Shown one piece after another: positions 46,269 through 56,947 of a stretch of DNA of 64,000 nt. The stretch covers positions 372,001 to 436,000 of the forward strand of contig NZ_JABEKS010000001.1 of the NCBI RefSeq assembly GCF_012985205.1, read 5' to 3'. Position 1 is the stretch's first letter, and every line of letters starts with the position of its first letter. Below the pieces are notes generated by a model. That model saw nothing but the letters and a program-made list of their open reading frames with translations, ran no database searches and was not told the origin of the DNA. This DNA comes from Planctomonas sp. JC2975 (GTDB lineage Bacteria; Actinomycetota; Actinomycetes; Actinomycetales; Microbacteriaceae). The position numbers and the translations under genes are program-made.

Positions 46269-47405
46269 CTATTCGAATGCGCCCAGACGGACGAGCGGCA
46301 CCTTCTGCTCCTCGGGCGTGAGCGACCCGTGCTGTCCGACCATGCGTCGCGACTTGGCGTTCTCCGGTTTCGAGTCGTAGTACGCGATCCGCGCCCGTGC
46401 GGCGACCAGTACGTTGCCGATGCGCGGCGCCACGGCGGCGTCGACCTCGGGTCCGAACCAGCCGGCCTCGATGGCCTCCGCCCTGGAGGCCACCCACGAG
46501 CGATGTCCCTCCGCGTCGCGCCACGCAGCGGCGAGGGCGGCTTCGTCGTCGTTCGTCGAGCCGGCCGGCAGGTAGAGCTGGAGCATCCGCGGGTCTCCCC
46601 CTACGTGCGCCACTCCGTCCGTCAGTTCGGGCACGCTGTCGTACAGCACATGCGACGACGACGGCACGTCGAGGATGCCGTGGTCGGCCGTGACGAATGC
46701 TCCTTCGCCCGAGCGAAGTGTGCGGGCGAGCATCGACATCACCGAATCGAGCTCTTCGAGGGCTATCAGCCACGACGTGGACTCGGATCCCTCGGCGTGC
46801 GCCGCGACGTCCAGTTCGGGCACGTACAGGTAGACGAGCCGCTTGCCGCCGCGATCGAACAGCTCTCGTACGAGCTCCACCCGACGCTCCATGCTGCTCG
46901 CGCCGATGTACTCCGCACCGCGCAGCACTGCTGCCGTGTACGACGACGACCGATATCGTTCAGGACCGACGGCGTAGGCCGACACCCCGAGGGGCGCAGC
47001 CTGCTCGAAGACCGTCTCGCAAAGCTGCCAGGTCGCAGGTGGCGGCGATCCGGTCCATCCGCTCAGGTGGTTGAAGACGCGGTCCGTATCCGGGTCGAAT
47101 CCGCGGTAGCCGACGATTCCGTGCTCGCCTGGCATCCGTCCCGTGCAGAGAGTGGCGATGGCGGATGCCGTGGTGGTCGGCGATCCGCTGTCGATCGTGG
47201 ACGACTTCGTGAGACGCAGACCGAGGAAGCGCGCGTGTCCGGATCGTGCGCGAAGGGCTTGCGCCCCCAGGCCGTCCACGAGCACAACGACGGCCCTCTG
47301 GACCTCCGGGATCGGGATGGTCGGACGCGTGCCCGTCATTGCGGCAAGACAACTGCTCAGAACGTCGGCCAGGCTCGTCTTCGACGGGAATCCGGCCGGT
47401 AGCAT
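46269..47405 (-). CDS. Alkaline-phosphatase-superfamily phosphodiesterase/nucleotide pyrophosphatase
   Basis: A 378-residue enzyme of the type I phosphodiesterase family (PF01663). Metal ligands and nucleophile are seen in [39 protein letters not shown] (nucleophilic Thr), [14 protein letters not shown] and [11 protein letters not shown]. No signal peptide is evident, so it is probably cytoplasmic. ATG 47405 is chosen over a longer frame of 45 codons without homology. Neighbour of sepH and parC in most actinobacteria; substrate unknown. Confidence 0.92.
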   Translation of the reverse strand: MLPAGFPSKTSLADVLSSCLAAMTGTRPTIPIPEVQRAVVVLVDGLGAQALRARSGHARFLGLRLTKSSTIDSGSPTTTASAIATLCTGRMPGEHGIVGYRGFDPDTDRVFNHLSGWTGSPPPATWQLCETVFEQAAPLGVSAYAVGPERYRSSSYTAAVLRGAEYIGASSMERRVELVRELFDRGGKRLVYLYVPELDVAAHAEGSESTSWLIALEELDSVMSMLARTLRSGEGAFVTADHGILDVPSSSHVLYDSVPELTDGVAHVGGDPRMLQLYLPAGSTNDDEAALAAAWRDAEGHRSWVASRAEAIEAGWFGPEVDAAVAPRIGNVLVAARARIAYYDSKPENAKSRRMVGQHGSLTPEEQKVPLVRLGAFE

Positions 47406-47503
47406 TGTCCCCACTTGGCCAGTCTGACACACCCGAGTCGACTGGGATCCGTCGTCGGGTCGGCGTGGGACAACCCGTCGCGGACCCCCGTGAGATTGCA
47501 CGA

Positions 47504-49999
<2,496 letters not shown>

Positions 50000-50002
50000 C
50001 AA

Positions 50003-50036
50003 GGACTGTGCCCGGACCTAGGTCCGGGCACAGTCC
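50003..50036. terminator. 34-base perfect palindrome, bidirectional terminator between parC and parE
   Basis: GGACTGTGCCCGGACC and GGTCCGGGCACAGTCC around TA form a perfect 34-base palindrome, starting three bases after the parC stop. No U-run on either side; the symmetry means both convergent transcripts carry the same hairpin. Confidence 0.8.
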
Positions 50037-50091
50037 GATCTCTCTGAAACGGCCGCGTACTCCGGCCGAGGGTGGCGTGGCCGCACCAGGA

Positions 50092-52176
50092 TCAGGCGTC
50101 GATGCGCTCGCGGCTCAGCTGGTCGCTTCCCGAGATGATGAATTCCTTGCGCGGCGCCACGTCGTTGCCCATCAGCATCTCGAACACCTCCGCCGCGCGC
50201 TCCGCGTCGTCGAGGCGTACTCGGCGCAGCAGTCGGTGCGTGCGGTCCATGGTCGTGGTGGCCAGCTGGTCGGCGTCCATCTCGCCAAGGCCCTTGTACC
50301 GCTGCGGCGGCTCCTGCCAGCGGCGTCCGGCCTTCTTGAGGTTGCCGAGCACGGCGTGCAGTTCCTTGTCCGAGTACGTGTAGATCGTCTCGTTCGGCTT
50401 CGATCCCGGATTGATCGCGATCACGCGGTGCAGCGGCGGCACAGCCGCGAACACGCGGCCCGCCTCGATCATCGGCCGCATGTAGCGGAAGAACAGGGTC
50501 AGAAGCAGCGTGCGGATGTGCGCGCCGTCGACATCCGCATCGCTCATGATGATGACCTTGCCGTAGCGGGCGGCGTCGATGTCGAAGCTGCGCCCGGAAC
50601 CGGCACCGATGACCTGGATGATGGACGCGCACTCGGTGTTCGACAGCATGTCGGAGACCGACGCCTTCTGCACGTTGAGGATCTTGCCTCGGATCGGCAG
50701 CAGTGCCTGGTGCTCGCTGTCCCGCGCCCGTCGCGCGGTCCCGAGTGCGGAGTCGCCCTCCACGATGAACAGCTCGCTATTGGCCACGTCGGTGGACCGG
50801 CAGTCGACCAGCTTCGCGGGCAGCGACGACGTCTCGAGCGCGTTCTTGCGCCGCTGGGTCTCTTTGTGCGCCCGCGCCGAGATGCGGGACTTCATCTCGG
50901 AGACCACTTTGTCGAGCAGCAGAGCCGACTGGGCCTTGTCGTCGCGCTTGGGCGACGAGAAGCGCGACGCGAGCCCGTCCGCCACGACCTTCGCGACGAT
51001 CGCCCGCACGGCAGGAGTGCCGAGGACTTCCTTCGTCTGTCCCTCGAACTGCGGCTCGGGAAGGCGAACGGTCAGCACGCCGGTGAGCCCTGCGAGTATG
51101 TCGTCCTTCTCCAGCTTCTCGCTCGCGGTCACCTTGAGTCGACGGGCGTTCTGCTCAACCTGCTGGCGGAAGAACTTCATCAGGCCCTGGTCGAAGCCGG
51201 TCTGGTGGCTTCCACCCTTCGGCGTGGCGATGATGTTGACGAACGTGCGGAAGACGGTGTCGTACCCGGTGCCCCAGCGCAGCGCGACGTCCACCTCGCA
51301 TTCGCGCTGCACCTCGGTGGGCAGCATGGCGCCGTGCTCGTTGAGCACGGGAACGGTCTCGACGAAGGATCCGGATCCGGTGAGCCGCCACGTCTCCGTG
51401 ATGGCCGTGTCGGGCGCGAGGTAGTCCGCGAACTCGCTGATGCCTCCCTCGTAGAGGAAGTCGGTGCGCTCGGGGACGTCCAGGCGGGCATCCGTGAGCC
51501 CGATCGTCAGACCCGGAACGAGGAACGCGGTCTGGCGGGCGCGCCCGATGAGGTCGTCGGCGCTGAACTCCACGTTCTTGCCGAAGATCTGACGGTCGGC
51601 CCAGTAGCGGATGCGCGTGCCCGTCACGCCCTTGGCCACCTTGCCGACGACGCGCAGCTCGCTGCCCGACTCGAACGGAGAGAAGGCGGAATTCGGGCTG
51701 GGCTCGCCCTTGTCGGCGAACACGCCCGGCTCGCCGCGATGGAACGACATCGCCCAGGTCTTGCCGTCGCGATCCACCTCGACGTCCAGGCGCTCGGACA
51801 ACGCGTTGACAACCGAGGCGCCCACACCGTGAAGGCCGCCGGACGACGAGTACGACCCGGATCCGAATTTGCCGCCTGCGTGCAGCTTGGTGAAGACCAC
51901 CTCGACGCCGGAGAGCCCTGTCTTGGGCTCGATGTCGACGGGAATGCCGCGCGCCGTGTCGCGCACCTCGATGCTCTCGTCCGGGTGGAGCAGAACCTCG
52001 ATGTCGGTCCCGAACCCGGCCAGCGCCTCATCGACGGAGTTGTCGATGATCTCCCAGAGGCAGTGCATGAGGCCGCGCGCGTCCGTTGATCCGATGTACA
52101 TGCCGGGACGCTTGCGCACGGCCTCCAGTCCCTCGAGGACCGAAAGGTGTCTGGCGGAGTAGTCGTTCGTCGCCAC
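50092..52176 (-). CDS. parE: Type IIA DNA topoisomerase subunit B (ParE)
   Basis: ATPase subunit of topoisomerase IV, 694 residues. The GHKL ATPase domain shows EIIDNSVDEALAGFG, VEVRDTARGIPVD-type residues and GGLHGVGASVVNALS; the TOPRIM domain has LFIVEGDSALGTARRARD and IIMSDADVDGAHIRTLLLTLFFR, and the C-terminus has RYKGLGEMDADQL. The GTG start at 52176 has AGGAG six bases upstream; the frame extends 72 codons further without homology. Convergent with parC. Confidence 0.95.
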   Translation of the reverse strand: MATNDYSARHLSVLEGLEAVRKRPGMYIGSTDARGLMHCLWEIIDNSVDEALAGFGTDIEVLLHPDESIEVRDTARGIPVDIEPKTGLSGVEVVFTKLHAGGKFGSGSYSSSGGLHGVGASVVNALSERLDVEVDRDGKTWAMSFHRGEPGVFADKGEPSPNSAFSPFESGSELRVVGKVAKGVTGTRIRYWADRQIFGKNVEFSADDLIGRARQTAFLVPGLTIGLTDARLDVPERTDFLYEGGISEFADYLAPDTAITETWRLTGSGSFVETVPVLNEHGAMLPTEVQRECEVDVALRWGTGYDTVFRTFVNIIATPKGGSHQTGFDQGLMKFFRQQVEQNARRLKVTASEKLEKDDILAGLTGVLTVRLPEPQFEGQTKEVLGTPAVRAIVAKVVADGLASRFSSPKRDDKAQSALLLDKVVSEMKSRISARAHKETQRRKNALETSSLPAKLVDCRSTDVANSELFIVEGDSALGTARRARDSEHQALLPIRGKILNVQKASVSDMLSNTECASIIQVIGAGSGRSFDIDAARYGKVIIMSDADVDGAHIRTLLLTLFFRYMRPMIEAGRVFAAVPPLHRVIAINPGSKPNETIYTYSDKELHAVLGNLKKAGRRWQEPPQRYKGLGEMDADQLATTTMDRTHRLLRRVRLDDAERAAEVFEMLMGNDVAPRKEFIISGSDQLSRERIDA

Positions 52177-52433
52177 GGAATCTCCTGTCGTGCAATCGGT
52201 GCGCTTCGGGTGCGTCCACGTGTCTGGAGGGCGTGTGTCATCCGGACCGTCTTTCAGACTATCGAGGTGACATGGTCGCGCCGGCCACCGACACCCTCCG
52301 CTGGGAGACACCTGGCCTTTCGCATACGCGCACAGCGAAATGCGGTGCATTCGGGCATACCTGCAATGCCGACGTGCTTGTATGGAATGCAAGTACTCGT
52401 AAAGGGTTCGGGTTTTCCAGAAAGGAGCTCAGC

Positions 52434-52676
52434 ATGTCGAACTACGCAGGCCATGTCGCCACCCCCGGTGCCGACGAGCTCCCCTCGGGCCCCGCGCTCA
52501 CGGCGGCTGACCGCTGTGACGCGTGCGGCGCTCAGGCTTACGTGCGGGTGACCGTGAACGGCAGCGAGTTGCTGTTCTGCGCCCACCACGCCAAGAAGCA
52601 TCACGAGAAGCTCTCGAGCATCGCCACCAACTGGCATGACGAGACGGACCGCCTGTTCGAGGATCAGCGCGCCTGA
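52434..52676 (+). CDS. DUF7455-type small zinc-finger protein
   Basis: An 80-residue protein starting MSNYAGHVATPGADELPS with a likely zinc site formed by DRCDACGAQAYV and LLFCAHHAKKHHEKL. ATG 52434 follows AAAGGAG. It is found next to sigA/parE in actinobacteria; function unknown. Upstream the 257-base region divergent from parE includes TTGTAT (52378-52383) as a possible -35, with no clear -10. Confidence 0.9.
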   Translation: MSNYAGHVATPGADELPSGPALTAADRCDACGAQAYVRVTVNGSELLFCAHHAKKHHEKLSSIATNWHDETDRLFEDQRA

Positions 52677-52698
52677 CCCTCTCTCGCAACCAATCGTC

Positions 52699-52730
52699 CG
52701 AAGCCCCATCGCGTCAGCGGTGGGGCTTCG
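52699..52730. terminator. Bidirectional terminator between DUF7455 and alrA
   Basis: CGAAGCCCCA and TGGGGCTTCG form a 10-bp stem with a 12-base loop between the two convergent genes, nine bases past the alrA stop on the minus side. U-runs are weak on both strands. Confidence 0.75.
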
Positions 52731-52739
52731 TCGTGGTGG

Positions 52740-53792
52740 TCAGCGATAGATGCGCGGGATCCGCCTGTCCACCTTCAGCACGACCTCCTCGCCGATGGTG
52801 TCGATGAGCTCCGCCCACTCGGTGGCCGTCGGTTCGCCGACATCCCCTGGCCCGAAGACCGCGACGTCGTCACCCACGAGCACGTCTTCGTCGGCGGCGA
52901 TCGTCATCCAGTCGGTGCCGATCTGTTGAACCAGACGGCCGCGACCTTTCACGCCGACCCGCCCACGACCGGCCGCGATGCTGGGCACGCCATGCCATGC
53001 GCCGAGCGGCAGCACGGCGCAGTCGCCGCGTCGCTCGACCACATGAGTGCGCAGCGACATGACGGGGCTGATTCCGAGCTCCTCCTCGTGCGGTCCTCCG
53101 GCCGGCGAGATGCCGTAGACGAACGCGCCGACCCTGACCATGTCGTAGCGGAACTCCGCGCGAAGGAAGGACGCAGCACTGGCTGCGAGGTGGCGATATT
53201 CCGGGGCGAGCCCCGCTGCCTCGGCGCCGGCGAGGGCGAGGTCGAAGCGGCGTCGTGCTTCGTCGTCGTCATCGTCTGAGGCCTCCGAGATGTGGCTCCA
53301 CACGCCGTCGACGAGGATGCGGCCCTCATCCTGGAGCTCGGCGGCACGGGCCACGAATGCGCCCCAGTCCTCACCCCTGACGCCGTTGCGGTTGAGCCCG
53401 GTGTCGATCTTGAGGTGCACGCGGACCGGCTGCGCCGTCGCGGCCGACGCCGCAGCCTCCAGCACGGATCTGTCGCCGATCCCGAGGTCGACGCCGGCAT
53501 CCGCCGCCGCGGCGAGGTCGTCGCGGGCGCTCAGCAGCCAGGCGAAGGTGCGCACGCCGGGATCCACGATTCCGCGGATGTGCAGCGCCGTCTCGACGTC
53601 GAGCGCCCCGATCCAGCGCACGCCTTGCGCGACCGCCCGAGGGACGAGTACATCGGATCCGTGTCCGTACGCGTCGTTCTTGACGACGAACATGGTCTCC
53701 GCCGGTGCGACGCGCGAGCGGACCGCCGTGAGATTGGCATCGAACCGCGCAAGGTCGACGACGGCATACGTCTGCGGGAGGGGTTCGCTCAT
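52740..53792 (-). CDS. Alanine-racemase-like protein A: PLP barrel intact, catalytic Tyr missing
   Basis: Fold-type III PLP enzyme of 350 residues (called AlrA here). The barrel keeps the PLP lysine K38 in FVVKNDAYGHG, the carbamylatable K128 and R135 in HLKIDTGLNRNGV, S205 in AASAASF and R220 in DMVRVG. In the C-terminal domain the canonical PIGYADG, which supplies the catalytic Tyr265, reads PLGAWHG (residues 262-268), the preceding VSYG segment is deleted, and GRxCMD reads QQIGTD. It therefore cannot form a normal homodimeric active site. ATG overlaps the alrB stop (ATGA). Ends RIPRIYR, a complete C-terminus. Confidence 0.9.
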   Translation of the reverse strand: MSEPLPQTYAVVDLARFDANLTAVRSRVAPAETMFVVKNDAYGHGSDVLVPRAVAQGVRWIGALDVETALHIRGIVDPGVRTFAWLLSARDDLAAAADAGVDLGIGDRSVLEAAASAATAQPVRVHLKIDTGLNRNGVRGEDWGAFVARAAELQDEGRILVDGVWSHISEASDDDDDEARRRFDLALAGAEAAGLAPEYRHLAASAASFLRAEFRYDMVRVGAFVYGISPAGGPHEEELGISPVMSLRTHVVERRGDCAVLPLGAWHGVPSIAAGRGRVGVKGRGRLVQQIGTDWMTIAADEDVLVGDDVAVFGPGDVGEPTATEWAELIDTIGEEVVLKVDRRIPRIYR

Positions 53793-54823
53793 CGGGTGTA
53801 GCTCCGTGCCACTCGAGGGCCGATGCCGGCAGCCAACTCGACGGGGTCGAGCCCCGTGATGGCGGACCAGTCGGCGACCACTGGTTCATCCGCTCCCTGG
53901 TCGCCGAGGAATACCGCCTCGTCCCCTGCCTTCGCCGGCAGGTCCCCCAGGTCGATCACGACCACGTCCATGGCGACTCGGCCGATGACGCGTGCGCGCC
54001 CGCCGTTCAGCGCCACGGTCGCGTGATTGCCGATGCTGCGCGGAATCCCGTCGGCGTATCCGCACGTGACGAGCGCGATCGTGCCGTCCGACGGCGCGCG
54101 GTAGATGTATCCGTACGACACGCCCTCCCCTTCGGCGATGCGCTTCACCGTGACGACCTGTCCGGACAAGCGCGCGACGGAGGCACCGGTCGGCGTTCCG
54201 TCGCGCAGCGGGATGCCGTACAGTCCTCGCCCAACGCGCACGTAGTCGTCATCGGCGCCGTACCCGTCGAGGACCCCGCGTGTGCCGTGCACATGGCGTG
54301 GCACTCCGGGGACCAGTTCGGCCGCAGTCTCGAGAGCGGCGGAAGCGGCGGACGGGGATGTCGCGCCATCCGTCACACCCATCACGGCGTCCACTCGTGG
54401 TGCGACGTCCGCTATCGCCTCGAACGCGTCGCGGTCGTGCGGTGAGATCCCCCTGCTGACGTCACCGCACGCGACGACGACATGGATGCCGTCCGCTCCC
54501 CTGGCGGCCGCGGCCTCGGCTTCGGCAACCGTGCCGGCCGCGACGGAGACCCCGAGAGCATCGACGTGTCCACCGGTCGGGCGCAGCGCGAGCGTCGGCG
54601 TGTCGATCCCGGCGGCGCGGAGTCGCAACGCCTCATCGAAGTCGGCGACGGCGAGCATCGCGGCTCCTGCTGCAGCGCACTCGCGTGCAACGGGAACGAG
54701 CCCGAGACCATAGCCGTCGTGATCGATCCGCGCGATGAGCGCGCGAGAGGACGACCGGTAGCGACGCACGTTCTGCGCGAGTCTGTCGAGCCGGACAGCG
54801 AGTCGGCGGGAGTCTTCGGTCAC
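53789..54823 (-). CDS. Alanine-racemase-like protein B: catalytic Tyr intact, PLP lysine missing
   Basis: A 344-residue Alr paralogue (called AlrB here). The C-terminal domain is canonical: VKRIAEGEGVSYGYIY, CGYADG with Y256 as the catalytic tyrosine, and GRVAMD with M285/D286. The barrel has decayed as a PLP site: the K-x-N-x-YGHG motif reads DHDGYGLG (residues 34-41, Asp for Lys), HLKxDTG reads HVVVACG (114-120), and the Ser of the phosphate site is lost. R196 in YVRVG remains. GTG 54823 has AGGAG nine bases upstream. Alone it should be inactive; it probably pairs with AlrA. Confidence 0.9.
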   Translation of the reverse strand: MTEDSRRLAVRLDRLAQNVRRYRSSSRALIARIDHDGYGLGLVPVARECAAAGAAMLAVADFDEALRLRAAGIDTPTLALRPTGGHVDALGVSVAAGTVAEAEAAAARGADGIHVVVACGDVSRGISPHDRDAFEAIADVAPRVDAVMGVTDGATSPSAASAALETAAELVPGVPRHVHGTRGVLDGYGADDDYVRVGRGLYGIPLRDGTPTGASVARLSGQVVTVKRIAEGEGVSYGYIYRAPSDGTIALVTCGYADGIPRSIGNHATVALNGGRARVIGRVAMDVVVIDLGDLPAKAGDEAVFLGDQGADEPVVADWSAITGLDPVELAAGIGPRVARSYTR

Positions 54824-54912
54824 GGCATCGTGCTCCTAGGGTGTGTCCGGCAATACGGGGGTGCCGCTGTGCGCTCGGCACACCCCAGTCGCTGCAGAAC
54901 GGATCGCTCCGC

Positions 54913-55653
54913 TCACTGGATGGTCGTGAACACCGACGATACGTGCGTGCGCATGCGTTCCGTGGAGCGCGCGGCGAATCGGTCGAACTCCGCGAGAGAG
55001 GAGTCCGGCGTGTACTCCAGCCCGGCGTGCGCGGCGGCAGCCGCGGCGAGCCGATCTGCGAGGCCGGGATTCAGCGGCAGCAACGGCCCCTGCAGAAGGG
55101 TGCCCGTAAGCGTCTCAGTGCGGATGCCGTCGGGCCGGGTCACCGAGCCCGTCACATCGCGGACGATGGTCGCGAACGGGGTCTCCACCCCAGACAACTC
55201 CGTCGCCTGGTCCTCGAATCCGATGACCTGACCGTGCACGGTGTCCGCGATCGCGTATCCGACGCGGCGCTTGCGGCCGCGGTGCGCCGTCGCCGACACG
55301 ATCCCGAGGCCGTCGAGAGTGCCGGTCGGATCTTCGATCCGTGCGCAGAGCAGTTCCAGGCCGGCGCCGACGGCGAAGAATGGCACGCGCCCAGCCCAGT
55401 CCGCGAACGTCGAGCGGTGGATCACGGCATCGGGAAGCACGCGGCGCAGAGCGGACAGCGGGCCGTTGCCGATCACGACGAGATCGGGTTCGGGTCTGAG
55501 CTGGCCACCAGGACGGTAATGGTCGATGGTGACGGGAATGCCCGAGCGGGTCAGTCGCGTGCGCAGCACGTCGACGTTTCCCGCGTCACCGGTGACGCCG
55601 AGCTCGTCGGGGTACAGCTGAAGGATCCGCACTCCGGCGGTGGCGTCCGTCAC
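54913..55653 (-). CDS. GatD-like glutamine-amidotransferase homologue lacking the catalytic Cys and His
   Basis: A 246-residue member of the GatD/CobQ-like class I amidotransferases, partner of MurT in D-Glu amidation in other Gram-positives. The scaffold is clear (YPDELGVTGDAGNVDVLRTRL, DGLGIV, GQVIGFED, GPLLPLNP), but the nucleophile elbow ICGGYQ of GatD reads VGAGLE (Gly at residue 96 for Cys), the catalytic His of YLHGP is Gln188 in LLQGP, and the GGGxDREQ region reads GNGPLSAL. The glutaminase is therefore predicted inactive. The GTG start at 55653 overlaps the murT stop by four bases. I leave the symbol blank because the activity is not expected. Confidence 0.88.
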   Translation of the reverse strand: MTDATAGVRILQLYPDELGVTGDAGNVDVLRTRLTRSGIPVTIDHYRPGGQLRPEPDLVVIGNGPLSALRRVLPDAVIHRSTFADWAGRVPFFAVGAGLELLCARIEDPTGTLDGLGIVSATAHRGRKRRVGYAIADTVHGQVIGFEDQATELSGVETPFATIVRDVTGSVTRPDGIRTETLTGTLLQGPLLPLNPGLADRLAAAAAAHAGLEYTPDSSLAEFDRFAARSTERMRTHVSSVFTTIQ

Positions 55654-56939
55654 AGGCGGGTCTCCAGGTCGGGGAATCCGAGGTGCTTGCGGGCGAGCAT
55701 CATCTGCTCGTAGTTCACGAACCACAGCTTGCGGTCGTCGCGCGGGGCGGGGAGGCGACGCATGATCTCGATCGCCTTCTCCAGATCAGGCTCGACGGCG
55801 GTGATCGGCACGCCGGCGTAGACGAGTCGCAGCGCGACCTGCCAGGCCTTCTCACCCGTGACGACGTCGACGTGGTCGAGCGAGTCGAAGTTCACGTCGT
55901 AGATCCACGAGATGTCCGGAGTTCCCTCGTCGAGGGCGAACATCACCTGCTCGGGCGGCGTGGTCAGCGAGTCGAGGTTCAGCTGGAGGCTGGGGCCGTT
56001 CTTGAACATGATGAACTCGACCGACTCGTCGCCGAACGGGATCACCTCGCCGCGACCGTAAGCCGGCCGCATGTTCGAGAACGCGTCGACCACCTTCGAC
56101 GGGTCGAAGTCGGCAGCCATCACCAGCTTCGCGGTGGCGGATGCCGCTGCGGCATCGATCGCATAGTGCAGTCCGCGCGCGGGCAGCTCGACGCTCAGTA
56201 CCTCGCCTGCCGAGCCGGATCCGCTCACGGCGATGGTCGCCTCACGCCCCGCGAACGAACGCACCTCTGACAGCGCGGACGGACGGGATGCGTTCTCTCC
56301 GTCGCGGAAGTCGGGCGCGTTCAACAGGCCGTGCTTGCTCGCGGCGAGCACCGCATCCGACACTCCGAAGTACGAGACGGCCGGCACGGATCTCGATCCG
56401 AGGCGCTCCTTCACACGGCTGAGCAGCGGGTCCTCGCGGTTCGTCACGATGTGCGCCGTAGCCAGGACGGAGGCATCCAGCATCATGTCGGCCACGCGCT
56501 CGGTCTCATAGAACCGGTAGAGCTGGTCGACCTGGCAGTTCAGCATCAGCACGGTGCGCGGGCTGAGCAGCTTCGCCAGGTCGACGGCGAAGGCCTCGTC
56601 GACCTCCAGCACTGCGACGTCGGCGGGCAGTTTGCCGGACAGCGTCACCTCCGAGAGCATCGCCGAGGCGATGCCCTGCGGGAGGTTGGCGCCACTCGGA
56701 TTCGTGAACACACGCAGGCCGTGTGCGCGCAGCAGCTCCGACACCATGTGCGTCGTGGTCGACTTGCCGTTCGAGCCGAGAACGAACACGACTCCGTGGC
56801 TCCACTGCGCTGAGACGTCCTCGATGAACCGAGGCCAGACCTTGCGCACGAGATAGCCGGGGAAGGCCGACCCTCCCCCTCTGAGCCGTGTGGCGAACCG
56901 CGCGAGGCGGCCGAGCAGGATCGCGAAGAAACGCCGCAC
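55650..56939 (-). CDS. MurT-like Mur ligase without zinc ribbon
   Basis: ATP-dependent Mur-ligase-family protein of 429 residues with the MurT C-terminal domain (DUF1727). P-loop LGSNGKSTTTHMV with Lys59, LEVDEAFAVDL, and the C-terminal TPDISWIYDVNFDSL correspond to MurT. The four-Cys zinc ribbon that canonical MurT has between the central strands is absent (no Cys in about residues 185-225), FRDQLDRYGE reads QVDQLYRFYE, and KNPAG reads KNGPS. It keeps the ATP site, so it may still ligate, possibly another substrate. GTG 56939 lies eight bases after the sigA stop. Confidence 0.88.
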   Translation of the reverse strand: MRRFFAILLGRLARFATRLRGGGSAFPGYLVRKVWPRFIEDVSAQWSHGVVFVLGSNGKSTTTHMVSELLRAHGLRVFTNPSGANLPQGIASAMLSEVTLSGKLPADVAVLEVDEAFAVDLAKLLSPRTVLMLNCQVDQLYRFYETERVADMMLDASVLATAHIVTNREDPLLSRVKERLGSRSVPAVSYFGVSDAVLAASKHGLLNAPDFRDGENASRPSALSEVRSFAGREATIAVSGSGSAGEVLSVELPARGLHYAIDAAAASATAKLVMAADFDPSKVVDAFSNMRPAYGRGEVIPFGDESVEFIMFKNGPSLQLNLDSLTTPPEQVMFALDEGTPDISWIYDVNFDSLDHVDVVTGEKAWQVALRLVYAGVPITAVEPDLEKAIEIMRRLPAPRDDRKLWFVNYEQMMLARKHLGFPDLETRL

Positions 56940-56947
56940 GCGCCGGC

